Shown piece by piece: positions 10,217 to 21,801 of a stretch of 64,000 nt of DNA. Within the stretch, counting starts at the first letter, position 1. Each line of letters begins with the position of its first letter. The position numbers were made by a program, and so were the translations under genes. The notes beneath the pieces are model-generated. The model saw nothing but the letters and a program-made list of their open reading frames with translations. It had not been told where the DNA came from and did not search any database. The stretch comes from Pseudomonas sp. J452 (GTDB lineage: Bacteria > Pseudomonadota > Gammaproteobacteria > Pseudomonadales > Pseudomonadaceae), in the NCBI RefSeq assembly GCF_024666525.1, contig NZ_CP088294.1:2294001-2358000 (forward strand). The letters are read 5' to 3'.

Positions 10217-10741
10217 CTAGAGGTAGGCGGCTTGGGCGGCATCGAGGCTGCCCTGGGCGCGCATGATCAGTTCACAGAATTCGCGGGCGGCACCTTCGCC
10301 ACCGCGTGCTGCGGTGACGCCATGGGCGTGCTGACGGACAAAGCCGTCGGCACTGGCCACGGCCATGCCCAGGCCGACCCGGCGGATCACCGGCAGGTCC
10401 GGCAGGTCATCGCCCAGGTAGGCGACTTGCTCGTAGCTTAGACCGAGCTCACCGAGTAGTTCGTCCAGCACGACCAGCTTGTCCTCGCGGCCTTGGTACA
10501 GGTGCTGGATACCCAGGTTCTGTGCGCGGCGCTCGACTACCGGGGTCTTGCGCCCGCTGATGATGGCGGTGCGCACCCCGGAATTGATCAACATCTTGAT
10601 GCCGTGACCGTCGAGGGTATTGAAGGTCTTGAACTCGCTGCCGTCGGTGAGAAAGTACAGGCGGCCATCGGTCAGCACGCCGTCGACATCGAAGATGGCC
10701 AGTTTGATCGGCTTGGCGCGTTGCAGCAGTTCGCTGTTCAT
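10217..10741 (-). CDS. kdsC: KdsC, 3-deoxy-manno-octulosonate-8-phosphate phosphatase
   Basis: The 174-aa HAD-superfamily enzyme has the catalytic motif LAIFDVDGVLTDG and the downstream GDDLPDLPV metal-binding block. It removes phosphate from Kdo-8-phosphate, the third step of Kdo synthesis for lipid A inner core. The short, cap-less tetrameric form matches KdsC length. Its ATG directly abuts the kdsD stop codon with no gap. Confidence 0.96.
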   Translation of the reverse strand: MNSELLQRAKPIKLAIFDVDGVLTDGRLYFLTDGSEFKTFNTLDGHGIKMLINSGVRTAIISGRKTPVVERRAQNLGIQHLYQGREDKLVVLDELLGELGLSYEQVAYLGDDLPDLPVIRRVGLGMAVASADGFVRQHAHGVTAARGGEGAAREFCELIMRAQGSLDAAQAAYL

Positions 10742-11716
10742 TTACATCACTCCGGCGCGCAGCAGGTCGTGCATGTTGAGGGCGCCGACCGGCTGATCCT
10801 CGTCATCCACCACTACCAGCGCATTGATCTTGTGGTCTTCCATGATTTTCAGGGCTTCGGCGGCGAGCATGTCGGCGCGGGCGGTCTTGCCGTGCACGGT
10901 CATCACGCTATCAATGCTGGCATCGCGCACGTCGATGCCCTTGTCCAGGGTGCGGCGCAAGTCGCCGTCAGTGAAGATACCGGCCAGCTTGCCATCGTTT
11001 TCGACCACCACGGTCATGCCCAGGCCCTTGCGGGTCATTTCCAGCAAGGCGTCGCGCAGGCTGGTGCCGCGCTGGACCAGGGGCAGGCGAGTGCCGCTGT
11101 GCATGACGTTCTCCACCTTGAGCAGCAGGCGTCGGCCCAATGCGCCGCCCGGGTGGGAGAAGGCGAAGTCTTCGGCGGTAAAGCCGCGGGCTTCCAGCAG
11201 GGCGATGGCCAGGGCGTCGCCGAGCACCAGGGACACGGTGGTGGAGGAGGTCGGCGCCAGGTTCAGCGGGCAGGCTTCCTGGGCCACCTGGGCATCCAGG
11301 TTGACTTCGGCGGCCTTGGCCAGCGGCGATTCCGGGTTGCCGGTCATGCTGATCAGGGTGATGCCGAGGCGCTTGATCAGCGGCAGCAGGGTGACGATTT
11401 CCGCCGTGGAGCCGGAGTTGGACAGGGCCAGCACCACGTCGTCACGGGTGATCATGCCCATGTCGCCATGGCTGGCTTCGGCCGGATGGACGAAGAAGGC
11501 CGGTGTGCCGGTGCTGGCCAGGGTCGCGGCGATCTTGTTGCCGACGTGCCCGGACTTGCCCATGCCGACCACGACGATGCGGCCCTTGCAGGCCAGCATC
11601 AACTCGCAGGCGTGCACGAAATCGCCGTTGACGCGGTTGAGCAAGGCCTCGATGGCTTCGAGTTCGAGGCGCATGGTGCGCTGGGCGGATTGGATCAGAT
11701 CGCTGGACTGGCTCAT
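10742..11716 (-). CDS. kdsD: KdsD, arabinose-5-phosphate isomerase
   Basis: The 324-aa enzyme starts MSQSSDLIQSAQRTMRLE. It has an N-terminal SIS sugar-isomerase domain (GKSGHVGNKIAATLASTGT) and two C-terminal CBS domains. It converts ribulose-5-phosphate to arabinose-5-phosphate, the first committed precursor of Kdo. It is first in the kds-lpt operon. A TATAAT hexamer lies on the minus strand at 11751-11756, 35 bp before the start codon, but the -35 is poor. Confidence 0.96.
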   Translation of the reverse strand: MSQSSDLIQSAQRTMRLELEAIEALLNRVNGDFVHACELMLACKGRIVVVGMGKSGHVGNKIAATLASTGTPAFFVHPAEASHGDMGMITRDDVVLALSNSGSTAEIVTLLPLIKRLGITLISMTGNPESPLAKAAEVNLDAQVAQEACPLNLAPTSSTTVSLVLGDALAIALLEARGFTAEDFAFSHPGGALGRRLLLKVENVMHSGTRLPLVQRGTSLRDALLEMTRKGLGMTVVVENDGKLAGIFTDGDLRRTLDKGIDVRDASIDSVMTVHGKTARADMLAAEALKIMEDHKINALVVVDDEDQPVGALNMHDLLRAGVM

Positions 11717-11839
11717 GATGGTTTCACGATGGTCGGCAGAAAAGTCGGCGATTATAGCGGGAAAGCCGCTTCGCCTCACCCCTGGTGGATCGTGGCTGGG
11801 TGATGCAGCGCTTAAATTGCCTGAAAACATTGCGCCGCC

Positions 11840-11868
11840 TTGGGCACATAAGGCTTGGATGGTATATT
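11840..11868 (+). promoter_or_regulatory. Candidate sigma-70 promoter for the mla operon
   Basis: TTGGGC and TATATT are separated by 17 bp, about 90 bp upstream of the mlaF start in the divergent kdsD-mlaF gap. The match is reasonable but untested. Confidence 0.45.
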
Positions 11869-11959
11869 GCGCGCCCTGTTCGGCCTGCCTGCGCGGTTTG
11901 GTGTCCCCGCTCGGGAATACCGCGTCTGTCCAGGGATGACCGTTTCACAAGGAGTTTGG

Positions 11960-12769
11960 ATGAGCGCCGATAATGCCTACGCTGTGGAGTTGAAGGGCCT
12001 GACCTTCAAGCGCGGCGCACGCACCATCTTTGACAATGTCGATATCTGCATTCCGCGCGGCAAGGTCACCGGCATCATGGGGCCTTCCGGCTGCGGCAAG
12101 ACGACCTTGCTGCGCCTGATCGCGGCCCAGCTCAAGCCGTCCAGCGGCGAAGTGTGGGTCAACGGGCAGAACCTGCCGACGCTGTCGCGCAGCGACCTGT
12201 TCGACATGCGCAAGCAGTTCGGCGTGCTGTTCCAGAGCGGTGCCCTGTTTACCGATCTCGATGTGTTCGAGAACGTCGCCTTTCCGTTGCGCGTGCATAC
12301 CCAGCTGTCCGACGAGATGATTCGCGACATCGTGCTGATGAAGCTGCAGGCCGTGGGTCTGCGCGGCGCCATCGAGCTGATGCCGGATGAATTGTCTGGC
12401 GGCATGAAGCGTCGCGTGGCGCTGGCCCGGGCGATTGCCCTGGACCCGCAGATTCTGATGTACGACGAACCGTTCGTCGGCCAGGACCCGATCGCCATGG
12501 GCGTGTTGGTGCGCCTGATTCGCCTGCTCAACGACGCCCTGGGCATCACCAGTATCGTGGTCTCCCATGACCTGGCCGAAACCGCGAGCATCGCCGACTA
12601 CCTCTATGTGGTGGGCGATGGCCAGGTGTTGGGGCAGGGCACTCCGGATGAGCTGATGAACTCGGATAACCCACGCATCCAGCAGTTCATGAAAGGGATT
12701 CCGGATGGTCCGGTGCCTTTCCATTATCCGGCGCCGGATTATCTTGACGATTTATTGGGGGCGCGTTGA
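11960..12769 (+). CDS. mlaF: MlaF, phospholipid transport ABC ATPase
   Basis: The 269-aa ATPase starts [19 protein letters not shown] behind an AAGGAG ribosome site; the upstream in-frame extension is not family-like. Walker [10 protein letters not shown], signature [15 protein letters not shown] and Walker [14 protein letters not shown] are intact. With MlaE, MlaD and MlaB it forms the inner-membrane complex that keeps outer-membrane lipid asymmetry (Ttg2 in Pseudomonas, linked to solvent tolerance). The stop shares a base with the mlaE ATG. Confidence 0.96.
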   Translation: MSADNAYAVELKGLTFKRGARTIFDNVDICIPRGKVTGIMGPSGCGKTTLLRLIAAQLKPSSGEVWVNGQNLPTLSRSDLFDMRKQFGVLFQSGALFTDLDVFENVAFPLRVHTQLSDEMIRDIVLMKLQAVGLRGAIELMPDELSGGMKRRVALARAIALDPQILMYDEPFVGQDPIAMGVLVRLIRLLNDALGITSIVVSHDLAETASIADYLYVVGDGQVLGQGTPDELMNSDNPRIQQFMKGIPDGPVPFHYPAPDYLDDLLGAR

Positions 12770-13566
12770 TGCGTAAGTCTTCGCCACTCGAGCGCATCCG
12801 CCTGCTGGGCCGTTCCGGGATCGATGTGGTCCAGGCGCTAGGGCGCTCGTCACTATTCTTGTCTAGTTCGCTGTTCGGCCGCAGTGGCCTGAGCAATGGC
12901 GGCCAGCTGCTGATCCGTCAGCTGTATTTTGTCGGTGTACTGTCGTTGCCGATCATTGTGGTCGCCGGCCTGTTCATTGGCATGGTGCTGGCGCTGCAGG
13001 GCTTCAACATCCTCAGCAGCTACGGCTCCGAGCAGGCGGTGGGGCAGATGGTTGCCCTGACCCTGTTGCGTGAGCTGGGCCCGGTGGTGACCGGCTTGCT
13101 GTTTGCCGGGCGTGCCGGTTCGGCGCTGACCGCCGAAATCGGCAACATGAAGTCCACCGAGCAGCTGTCCAGCCTGGAAATGATCGGCGTCGATCCGCTC
13201 AAATACATCATCGCCCCGCGTCTGTGGGCCGGCTTCATCTCCATGCCGCTGCTGGCCACCATCTTCAGCGTGGTGGGCATCTGGGGCGGGGCGATGGTCG
13301 CGGTCGACTGGCTGGGGGTCTACGAAGGCTCGTTCTGGGCGAACATGCAGAACAGCGTGCAATTCACCGAAGATGTGCTCAATGGTGTGATCAAGAGCAT
13401 CGTATTTGCATTCGTGGTGACCTGGATCGCCGTGTTCCAGGGTTATGACTGCGAACCCACCTCGGAAGGCATCAGCAGTGCCACCACCAAAACCGTGGTG
13501 TATGCCTCCCTGGCTGTGCTCGGCCTCGACTTTATTCTGACCGCCCTGATGTTTGGAGATCTCTGA
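12769..13566 (+). CDS. mlaE: MlaE, phospholipid transport permease
   Basis: The 265-aa integral membrane protein begins [17 protein letters not shown] and has about five hydrophobic segments, with conserved permease stretches such as [20 protein letters not shown] and [20 protein letters not shown]. It forms the transmembrane core of the MlaFEDB complex. Start and stop each overlap neighbours by one base, indicating coupled translation. Confidence 0.96.
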   Translation: MRKSSPLERIRLLGRSGIDVVQALGRSSLFLSSSLFGRSGLSNGGQLLIRQLYFVGVLSLPIIVVAGLFIGMVLALQGFNILSSYGSEQAVGQMVALTLLRELGPVVTGLLFAGRAGSALTAEIGNMKSTEQLSSLEMIGVDPLKYIIAPRLWAGFISMPLLATIFSVVGIWGGAMVAVDWLGVYEGSFWANMQNSVQFTEDVLNGVIKSIVFAFVVTWIAVFQGYDCEPTSEGISSATTKTVVYASLAVLGLDFILTALMFGDL

Positions 13567-14033
13567 TGCAAAGCCGCTCCCTGGAAATCGGCGTCGGCCT
13601 GTTCCTGCTGGCTGGATTGCTGGCCCTGTTGCTGTTGGCCCTGCGTGTCAGCGGCCTGTCGGCAGCGAGTTCGGGCGATACCTATAAGCTCTATGCGCAC
13701 TTCGACAATATTGCCGGGCTGACGGTCCGGGCCAAGGTGACCATGGCCGGCGTGACGATTGGCAAGGTCACTGCCATCGACCTCGATCACGACAGCTACA
13801 CCGGTCGGGTGACCATGGAAGTGGAAAAACGCGTGGACAATCTGCCGGTTGATTCCACTGCCTCGATTCTCACGGCCGGCCTGCTCGGCGAGAAATACAT
13901 CGGCATCAGTGTCGGTGGTGAGGAAGATGTGCTGAAGGCCGATAGTGTTATCCATGACACCCAGTCAGCGCTGGTGCTGGAAGACCTGATCGGCAAGTTC
14001 CTGATCAATTCGGTGAATAAAGAGAGCAAATGA
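13566..14033 (+). CDS. mlaD: MlaD, MCE-domain phospholipid-binding protein
   Basis: The 155-aa protein has one N-terminal membrane anchor (IGVGLFLLAGLLALLLLALR) followed by an MCE domain with YAHFDNIAGLTVRAKVTMAG. Hexameric MlaD forms the periplasmic lipid channel on MlaE. The stop overlaps the mlaC start by 4 bp. Confidence 0.96.
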   Translation: MQSRSLEIGVGLFLLAGLLALLLLALRVSGLSAASSGDTYKLYAHFDNIAGLTVRAKVTMAGVTIGKVTAIDLDHDSYTGRVTMEVEKRVDNLPVDSTASILTAGLLGEKYIGISVGGEEDVLKADSVIHDTQSALVLEDLIGKFLINSVNKESK

Positions 14034-14689
14034 GGATGTTCACCATGCTGAAGACTCTGCGAAACGCTCTGCTGGTGGCCCTGGCCGCCTTGCCGTTGCT
14101 GGCCCAGGCGGCGCCCAGCGCCCATGACGTGGTGCAACAGACCACTGATCAACTGATCGGCGACCTGAAAGCCAACAAGGCCTCTTACAAGCAGACGCCC
14201 CAGGACTTCTACGATGCGCTGAATCGCATTCTTGGCCCGGTGGTGGATAGCGAGGGCATCTCGCGCAGCATCATGACCGTCAAGTATTCGCGCAAGGCCA
14301 GCCCCGAGCAATTGCAGCGCTTCGAAGACAACTTCAAGCGCAGCTTGATGCAGTTCTACGGCAATGCCCTGCTCGAGTACGACAACCAGGACATTCGCGT
14401 GCTGCCGGCCAAGGCCGAGGGCGCCGATCGTGCCAGCGTTGGCATGGAAGTCAGTGACAGCAAGGGCACCGTCTACCCGGTCTCCTACACCATGGTGCAG
14501 ATCAACGGCCAGTGGATGCTGCGCAACGTGATCATCAACGGCATCAACATCGGCAAGCTGTTCCGTGACCAGTTCGCCGACAGCATGCAGCGCAATGGCA
14601 ACGACCTGGATAAGACCATCGACGGCTGGGCCGATGTAGTGGCCAAGGCCAAGGACAGCGCCACCGGCCAGCAGGCAAACGGGCAATGA
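14030..14689 (+). CDS. mlaC: MlaC, periplasmic phospholipid carrier
   Basis: The 219-aa protein has a signal peptide ending near LLAQAAPSAHD and a Tgt2/MlaC domain. It ferries phospholipid between the outer-membrane MlaA complex and MlaFEDB. Two in-frame ATGs lie near the start (14030 and 14045); the first, overlapping mlaD, was kept, but starting at MLKTLRNALL gives a more typical signal peptide. The stop overlaps the mlaB start by 4 bp. Confidence 0.94.
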   Translation: MRMFTMLKTLRNALLVALAALPLLAQAAPSAHDVVQQTTDQLIGDLKANKASYKQTPQDFYDALNRILGPVVDSEGISRSIMTVKYSRKASPEQLQRFEDNFKRSLMQFYGNALLEYDNQDIRVLPAKAEGADRASVGMEVSDSKGTVYPVSYTMVQINGQWMLRNVIINGINIGKLFRDQFADSMQRNGNDLDKTIDGWADVVAKAKDSATGQQANGQ

Positions 14690-14994
14690 GCGACGGCGCC
14701 ATTCATCAGGCAGCCAATGGCGAGCTGCAGCTCGTCGGCGTGCTCGACTATCGCACCGGGCCGGCGCTGCGTGAGGTCGGCCGCCAGTTGATCCAGGCCA
14801 GCACGCAGGCGAGCCTGGTGCTGGACTGCGCGCTGGTGGAGAAGTCCAGCAGCGTCGGTTTGTCTCTGCTCTTGGCTTTTCTGCGTGATGCCAAGGCCGC
14901 CGACAAGCCGCTGAGCATTCGCCAGCTGCCCGCAGACATGCTGGAAATCGCCAAGGTTTCCGGCCTGCTCGAAGTGCTCGCGCCGCAGGCTTGA
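14686..14994 (+). CDS. mlaB: MlaB, STAS-domain subunit
   Basis: The 102-aa STAS-domain protein (GELQLVGVLDYRTGPALREV, then LDCALVEKSSSVGLSLLLA) is the small cytoplasmic subunit that stabilises and activates MlaF. It closes the mlaFEDCB operon; mlaA is not in the window. Confidence 0.93.
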   Translation: MSDGAIHQAANGELQLVGVLDYRTGPALREVGRQLIQASTQASLVLDCALVEKSSSVGLSLLLAFLRDAKAADKPLSIRQLPADMLEIAKVSGLLEVLAPQA

Positions 14995-15080
14995 GCGCTT
15001 TAGCGCCCGTCGATGTGCTCTGGCTGGCCAGCGTGCAAGCAGGCGGCAAGGCCCTCCGTCAGCGATCCGGCTATCCGGGC

Positions 15081-15109
15081 TTCGCAGGCGGGGGGCTTTT
15101 TTGTATCAT
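15081..15109 (+). promoter_or_regulatory. Candidate promoter upstream of ibaG
   Basis: TTCGCA and TATCAT separated by 17 bp, about 60 bp upstream of ibaG. The -10 is good, the -35 weak. Confidence 0.3.
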
Positions 15110-15167
15110 GGCCGGCCCGCGAGCCTTGGCCCGCCACTGATTTCTTATGCGCCGATCGAGGTTGAGC

Positions 15168-16694
<1,527 letters not shown>

Positions 16695-16695
<1 letters not shown>

Positions 16696-16738
16696 GTTGG
16701 CGCTCCGCGTAGCCCAACCACCAGCCCGCAAGGGCTGG
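16695..16738. repeat. Two adjacent hairpins between murA and hisG
   Basis: GGTTGG/CCAACC (16695-16719) is followed by CCAGCCC-GCAA-GGGCTGG (16721-16738). No U-tract follows. The sequence resembles short REP-like palindromes found between Pseudomonas genes; it lies just upstream of the hisG ribosome-binding site. Confidence 0.5.
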
Positions 16739-16762
16739 CGCCTGCTCTAAGGAAATTGCGTA

Positions 16763-17395
16763 ATGCTGACCATCGCCCTGTCCAAAGGCCGCATTCTCGA
16801 TGACACCCTGCCGTTGCTGGCCGAAGCCGGCATCGTGCCCACCGAGAATCCGGAAAAGAGCCGCAAGCTGATCATCCCGACCACCCAGGATGATGTGCAG
16901 CTGCTAATCGTGCGTGCTACCGACGTGCCGACCTATGTCGAGCATGGCGCGGCTGATATCGGCGTAGCTGGCAAGGATGTGCTGCTCGAGTACGGCGGCG
17001 AGCTTTACGAACCGCTGGACCTGCAGATTGCCAAGTGCAAGCTGATGACCGCCGGCAAGGTCGGCGCGCCGGAGCCGAAAGGCCGCCTGCGCGTGGCCAC
17101 CAAGTTCGTCAACGTGGCCAAGCGTTACTACGCCGAGCAGGGCCGCCAGGTCGAAGTGATCAAGCTGTACGGCTCCATGGAGCTGGCGCCGCTGGTCGGT
17201 CTGGCCGACAAGATCATCGACGTGGTCGACACCGGCAACACCCTGCGTGCCAATGGCCTGGAAGCTCAGGAACTGATCGCCACCATCAGCTCGCGGCTGA
17301 TCGTCAACAAGGCCTCGATGAAGATGCAGCACAGCCGCATCCAGGCGCTGATCGATACCCTGCGCGCCGCCGTCGAATCGCGACACCCCAGCTAA
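16763..17395 (+). CDS. hisG: HisG, ATP phosphoribosyltransferase catalytic subunit (short form)
   Basis: The 210-aa enzyme catalyses the first step of histidine synthesis from ATP and PRPP. It has the PRPP-binding region [14 protein letters not shown]. At 210 aa it is the short form lacking the C-terminal regulatory domain, a class that needs the HisRS-like HisZ for activity and histidine feedback; hisZ is not in the window. It heads a hisG-hisD-hisC run. Confidence 0.97.
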   Translation: MLTIALSKGRILDDTLPLLAEAGIVPTENPEKSRKLIIPTTQDDVQLLIVRATDVPTYVEHGAADIGVAGKDVLLEYGGELYEPLDLQIAKCKLMTAGKVGAPEPKGRLRVATKFVNVAKRYYAEQGRQVEVIKLYGSMELAPLVGLADKIIDVVDTGNTLRANGLEAQELIATISSRLIVNKASMKMQHSRIQALIDTLRAAVESRHPS

Positions 17396-17518
17396 TACCC
17401 TTCGCGCGACATTGCGTCGCGCCCGCCTATCCGTGTCATAGCCAGAATTCTCAGGTGCCCGCGCGGAGCGGCTGGTACCCTACGGGCGCCCGAGCATTTG
17501 CCAATCAAGAGGCCCGCT

Positions 17519-18829
17519 ATGACCAGTCCCATTGCTATCCGCCGACTCAACGCCGCTGACCAGGACTTCGCCCGTCATCTGGATCATCTGCTGAGCTGGG
17601 AAAGCGTGTCGGACGACGCGGTCAACCAGCGTGTGCTGGACATCATCAAGGCCGTGCGCGAACGCGGCGATGCCGCCCTGGTCGAGTTCACCAAGCAGTT
17701 CGACGGCCTCGATGTCGCCTCCATGGCTGACCTGATCCTGCCGCGCGAGCGCCTGGAGCTGGCCCTGACCCGCATCACCGCCGAGCAGCGCATCGCCCTG
17801 GAAAAGGCCGCCGAGCGCGTGCGCCTGTACCACGAGCGGCAGAAGCAGGACTCCTGGACCTACACCGAAGCCGACGGCACGGTGCTGGGGCAGAAGGTCA
17901 CCCCGCTGGATCGTGCCGGCCTGTACGTGCCGGGCGGCAAGGCCTCGTACCCATCCTCGGTACTGATGAACGCGATTCCGGCCAAGGTCGCCGGCGTGCC
18001 GGAAGTGGTGATGGTGGTGCCGACTCCGCGTGGCGAGATCAACGAGATCGTCCTCGCCGCCGCCTGCATCGCTGGCGTCGACCGCGTGTTCACCATCGGT
18101 GGCGCCCAGGCCGTGGCCGCGCTGGCCTATGGCACCGAGAGCGTGCCGCCGGTGGACAAGATCGTCGGCCCCGGCAACATCTACGTCGCCACCGCCAAGC
18201 GCCACGTGTTCGGCAAGGTCGGCATCGACATGATCGCCGGGCCTTCGGAGATCCTCGTGGTGTGCGACGGCCAGACCGATCCGGACTGGATCGCCATGGA
18301 CCTGTTCTCCCAGGCCGAGCACGACGAGGATGCCCAGGCCATCCTGGTCAGCCCGGATGCCGCCTTCCTCGACAAGGTGGCCGCAAGCATCGCCAAGCTG
18401 CTACCGACCCTGGAGCGCGAAACGATTGCCCGCACGTCCCTCGAAGGCCGCGGCGCGCTGATCCAGGTCGCCGACATGGCCCAGGCCATCGAAGTGGCCA
18501 ATCGCATCGCGCCAGAGCACCTGGAACTGTCGGTGGAAAATCCCGAGCAGTACCTGCCGCTGATCCGCCATGCCGGCGCGATCTTTATGGGTAGATACAC
18601 CGCTGAGGCCCTGGGCGACTACTGCGCCGGGCCCAACCACGTGCTGCCGACCTCCGGCACCGCGCGCTTCTCCTCGCCGCTGGGCGTGTACGACTTCCAG
18701 AAGCGCTCGTCGATCATCCACTGCTCGGCAGAAGGTGCGTCGGAGCTGGGCAAGGTCGCCAGCGTGCTGGCCCGCGGCGAGTCGCTGACTGCGCATGCGC
18801 GCAGCGCCGAGTACCGCATCAAGCCGTAA
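17519..18829 (+). CDS. hisD: HisD, histidinol dehydrogenase
   Basis: The 436-aa zinc enzyme oxidises histidinol to histidine in two NAD-dependent steps. Visible family blocks are [37 protein letters not shown] and [15 protein letters not shown]. The start ATG follows AAGAGG; a TTG 21 bp upstream could add seven residues but has no ribosome site. A hairpin (GCGCGAC/GTCGCGC, about 17404-17422) lies in the hisG-hisD gap. Confidence 0.97.
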   Translation: MTSPIAIRRLNAADQDFARHLDHLLSWESVSDDAVNQRVLDIIKAVRERGDAALVEFTKQFDGLDVASMADLILPRERLELALTRITAEQRIALEKAAERVRLYHERQKQDSWTYTEADGTVLGQKVTPLDRAGLYVPGGKASYPSSVLMNAIPAKVAGVPEVVMVVPTPRGEINEIVLAAACIAGVDRVFTIGGAQAVAALAYGTESVPPVDKIVGPGNIYVATAKRHVFGKVGIDMIAGPSEILVVCDGQTDPDWIAMDLFSQAEHDEDAQAILVSPDAAFLDKVAASIAKLLPTLERETIARTSLEGRGALIQVADMAQAIEVANRIAPEHLELSVENPEQYLPLIRHAGAIFMGRYTAEALGDYCAGPNHVLPTSGTARFSSPLGVYDFQKRSSIIHCSAEGASELGKVASVLARGESLTAHARSAEYRIKP

Positions 18830-18842
18830 GCCAACCCGGACC

Positions 18843-18899
18843 CTGTAGGAGCCAGCTTGCTGGCGATCAAGAGCATCGCGAGCAAGCTCGCTCCTACAG
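18843..18899. repeat. Pseudomonas REP pair (BIME-like) between hisD and hisC
   Basis: Two inverted copies of a short extragenic palindrome: CTGTAGGAGCCAGCTTGCTGG and its inverse ending GCAAGCTCGCTCCTACAG. This is the well-known REP family of pseudomonads, probably spread by RAYT transposases. It sits inside a probable his transcript. Confidence 0.85.
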
Positions 18900-18975
18900 A
18901 AAGCGGCTCCGTAAAAGTGGGTTGAGCGAAGCGATACCCATCACCCGTACAACGAATTCGAGGAGAGAAGGGCAG

Positions 18976-20031
18976 ATGAGCAAATTCTGGAGCCCCTTCG
19001 TCAAGGACCTGGTGCCCTACGTGCCGGGTGAGCAGCCGAAACTGGCCAAGCTGGTCAAGCTCAACACCAACGAGAATCCCTATGGCCCGTCGCCCAAGGC
19101 GATCGCCGCCATGCAGGCCGAGCTGGGCGACAGCCTGCGCCTGTATCCGGACCCCAATAGCGACCGCCTGAAGCAGGCGGTGGCCGACTACTACGGCGTG
19201 AGCACCGCCCAGGTGTTCGTCGGCAACGGTTCCGATGAAGTGCTGGCGCACGCTTTCCACGGCCTGTTCCAGCACGGCCGGCCGCTGCTGTTCCCAGACG
19301 TCACCTACAGCTTCTACCCGGTCTACTGCGGCCTGTACGGCATTCCCTACGAAGCGTTGCCGCTGGACGAGCAGTTCCAGATCCGCGTGGAAGACTACGC
19401 CCGCCCGAATGGCGGCATCATCTTCCCCAACCCCAACGCGCCGACCGGCTGCGCCCTGGGCCTGGCGGCCATCGAGCGCCTGCTCAAGGCCAATCCGGAT
19501 ACCGTGGTGCTAGTCGACGAGGCCTATATCGACTTTGGCGGCGAGACGGCGATCAGCCTGGTGAACCAGTATCCCAACCTGCTGGTCAGCCAGACTCTGT
19601 CCAAGTCGCGCTCCCTGGCCGGCCTGCGCGTTGGCCTGGCGGTGGGCCACCCAGATCTGATCGAGGCGCTGGAGCGGATCAAGAACAGCTTCAACTCCTA
19701 CCCGCTGGACCGCATGGCGATTGCCGGCGCGGCGGCGGCGTTCGAGGACAAGGCCTACTTCCAGCAGACCTGCCAGGCGGTGATCGCCAGCCGTGAAACG
19801 CTGGTCGAAGCCATGACCACCCTGGGCTTCGAGGTGCTGCCGTCGGCGGCAAACTTCGTCTTCACCCGCCACCCGCAGCGCGATGCCGGCGAGCTGGCCG
19901 CGGCTTTGCGCGAGCACGGCGTCATCGTGCGCCACTTCAAGCAGCAGCGTATCGCCCAGTTCCTGCGCATCACCATCGGCGCGCCGGAACAGAACCAGGC
20001 GTTGCTGGATGCTTTGCGGCAAATCCTCTGA
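18976..20031 (+). CDS. hisC: HisC, histidinol-phosphate aminotransferase
   Basis: The 351-aa PLP enzyme transaminates imidazole acetol phosphate with glutamate. The PLP lysine is Lys210 in [16 protein letters not shown], and [10 protein letters not shown] carries the cofactor-binding Asp/Tyr. The start [20 protein letters not shown] is preceded by GAGGAGAG; an upstream in-frame extension of 18 residues is not conserved. The REP element separates it from hisD. Confidence 0.96.
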   Translation: MSKFWSPFVKDLVPYVPGEQPKLAKLVKLNTNENPYGPSPKAIAAMQAELGDSLRLYPDPNSDRLKQAVADYYGVSTAQVFVGNGSDEVLAHAFHGLFQHGRPLLFPDVTYSFYPVYCGLYGIPYEALPLDEQFQIRVEDYARPNGGIIFPNPNAPTGCALGLAAIERLLKANPDTVVLVDEAYIDFGGETAISLVNQYPNLLVSQTLSKSRSLAGLRVGLAVGHPDLIEALERIKNSFNSYPLDRMAIAGAAAAFEDKAYFQQTCQAVIASRETLVEAMTTLGFEVLPSAANFVFTRHPQRDAGELAAALREHGVIVRHFKQQRIAQFLRITIGAPEQNQALLDALRQIL

Positions 20032-20034
20032 ATG

Positions 20035-20062
20035 AAAAACGGCGCCCTAGGGCGCCGTTTTT
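20035..20062. terminator. Bidirectional terminator, hisC / small lipoprotein
   Basis: A5-CGGCGCCC-TAG-GGCGCCG-T5 stem-loop between convergent genes; it overlaps the last base of the lipoprotein stop codon. Confidence 0.9.
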
Positions 20063-20277
20063 CATTGCTGCTCAGTGCTGGGCGCCTGTTCTGCCATCTG
20101 TTGCAGGCGCTGCTGACTCTGGGCATTGGCCTGCTCGACCTGCTGCTTGAGCTGATCCATCTGCTGCTGTGCCTGCTTGACCTGTTCGGCTTGCAGGCTG
20201 GCCTGGGTTGCCGTGGCGCCGCTGTCGCAGCCGGTCAGGAGCAGCAGGGCGAGGGTAGATGCGATGGCTGTACGCAT
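20062..20277 (-). CDS. Small coiled-coil lipoprotein, unknown function
   Basis: The 71-aa product has a lipoprotein signal with lipobox LLTGC (Cys17), followed by a glutamine-rich helical region (EQVKQAQQQMDQLKQQVEQA) that should form a coiled coil. The residue after Cys is Asp (CDS), which by enterobacterial rules would retain it in the inner membrane; the rule is less strict in Pseudomonas. It resembles small Lpp-like lipoproteins in general shape only. Confidence 0.75.
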   Translation of the reverse strand: MRTAIASTLALLLLTGCDSGATATQASLQAEQVKQAQQQMDQLKQQVEQANAQSQQRLQQMAEQAPSTEQQ

Positions 20278-20344
20278 GGCGGACTCCATGGAGGGTCGGC
20301 TGCCACCCTAGCGTGTTAGCCACGCCGATGGCAGCACTGGCTAA

Positions 20345-21610
20345 TCAGCCGTAGCGCTTCTTCGCCTCGATGGCCAGGCCGCTGCCGATGCTGCCGAAGG
20401 TGTTGCCTTCGGTGGCGCGGGCGTTGGGCAACAGGGCGCAGATGCTCTGGCGCAGGGCCGGGATGCCGCTGGAGCCGCCGGTGAAGAACACCGTGTCGAT
20501 CTCTTCGGCCTTCACGCCGGCCTGCGTGAGCAGCTCGGCGACGCTGGCGGTGACGCGCTCCAGCAGGCCGCCGATGGCCTGGTCGAACAACGGCCGGTCG
20601 AGCAGGACGTGTAGGCCACTTTCGACCCGCTGCAGGTCGATGCGGTACTGGTCGTGTTCGGTCAGGGCGATCTTGCCTTCTTCCACCTGCATGGCCAGCC
20701 AGTGCCCGGCGCGCTGCTCGATCAGCTTGAACAGGCGGTCGATGCCGCTCGGGTCGACGATGTCGTAGCGCATGTTCTGCAACGCCAGCTGCGACTTCTG
20801 CGCGTACACCGCGTTGATCGTGTGCCAGGTGGCCAGGTTGAGGTGGTAGCTGGTCGGCATGAAGGCGTCGCTCTTCATCCGGCTGCCGTAGCCGAACAAC
20901 GGCATCACGCCTTCCAGGCTGAGCTGCTTGTCGAAGTCGGTGCCGCCGATGTGCACGCCGCCGGTGGCGAGGATGTCGCTCTGCCGATCGGCAACGTCAC
21001 GACGCTCGGGCGACAGGCGGATCAACGAGAAGTCCGAGGTGCCGCCGCCGATGTCGACGATCAGCACGCGCTCCTCGCGGGTCACTGTGCGCTCGTAATC
21101 GAAGGCTGCGGCGATCGGCTCGAACTGGAACGACACGTCCTTGAAACCGAGCTTGTTGGCCACCGACACCAGGGTATTGGCGGCTTCCTGATCGGCGATC
21201 GGGTCGTCGTCGACGAAAAATACTGGCCGGCCCAGCACCACCTGCTCGAACTCGCGGCCGGCGAAGGCTTCGGCGCGCTTCTTCAGCTCGCCGATAAAGA
21301 AACCGAGCAGGTCACGAAACGGCAGGGCGCTGCCGAGTACGGTGGTTTCGCTTTTCAGCAGCTTGGAGCCCAGCAGGCTCTTCAGCGAGCGCATCAGGCG
21401 GCCTTCGTAGCCGTCCAGGTATTCGTGCAGGGCCAGGCGGCCATACACCGGGCGGCGCTCCTCGGTGTTGAAGAACACCACCGAGGGCAGGGTGATCTTG
21501 CCGTCTTCCAGTTCCAGCAACGGCTCGACGCCGTTGCGCCACCAGCCGACGGTGGAGTTGGAAGTACCGAAGTCGATGCCCAGGGCATTGGCGGGAAGAT
21601 CGAGACTCAT
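20345..21610 (-). CDS. Hsp70-family chaperone-like ATPase (YegD type)
   Basis: The 421-aa protein has an Hsp70/actin-like ATPase domain: phosphate-1 motif LGIDFGTSNSTVGWW, phosphate-2 VLIVDIGGGTSDFSLIRL and adenosine motif VFFTGGSSGIPALR. It ends near the ATPase domain and lacks the peptide-binding domain and C-terminal lid of DnaK, as in YegD. Clients are unknown. In P. aeruginosa a homologous gene is near the oxaloacetate decarboxylase gene, as here. The start MSLDLPANALG was preferred over a 36-residue upstream extension. Confidence 0.88.
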   Translation of the reverse strand: MSLDLPANALGIDFGTSNSTVGWWRNGVEPLLELEDGKITLPSVVFFNTEERRPVYGRLALHEYLDGYEGRLMRSLKSLLGSKLLKSETTVLGSALPFRDLLGFFIGELKKRAEAFAGREFEQVVLGRPVFFVDDDPIADQEAANTLVSVANKLGFKDVSFQFEPIAAAFDYERTVTREERVLIVDIGGGTSDFSLIRLSPERRDVADRQSDILATGGVHIGGTDFDKQLSLEGVMPLFGYGSRMKSDAFMPTSYHLNLATWHTINAVYAQKSQLALQNMRYDIVDPSGIDRLFKLIEQRAGHWLAMQVEEGKIALTEHDQYRIDLQRVESGLHVLLDRPLFDQAIGGLLERVTASVAELLTQAGVKAEEIDTVFFTGGSSGIPALRQSICALLPNARATEGNTFGSIGSGLAIEAKKRYG

Positions 21611-21801
21611 GCTGCAGCGGTTCCGGGAAAAAACGGCCGCGCAGTTTATGCGAGAGCGGCGTGCTGTGCTCGGGGAATCTGCGGCCGCGTGTCGGGCCGG
21701 GGTGGGGGTAATGGCCAACTGCTACAGTAATGGAAGCCAAGGAGCTCGGCGCCGATCACGACAACAGGCTTCGTCGACTTCCTCGCCGCATTGGACCCTT
21801 C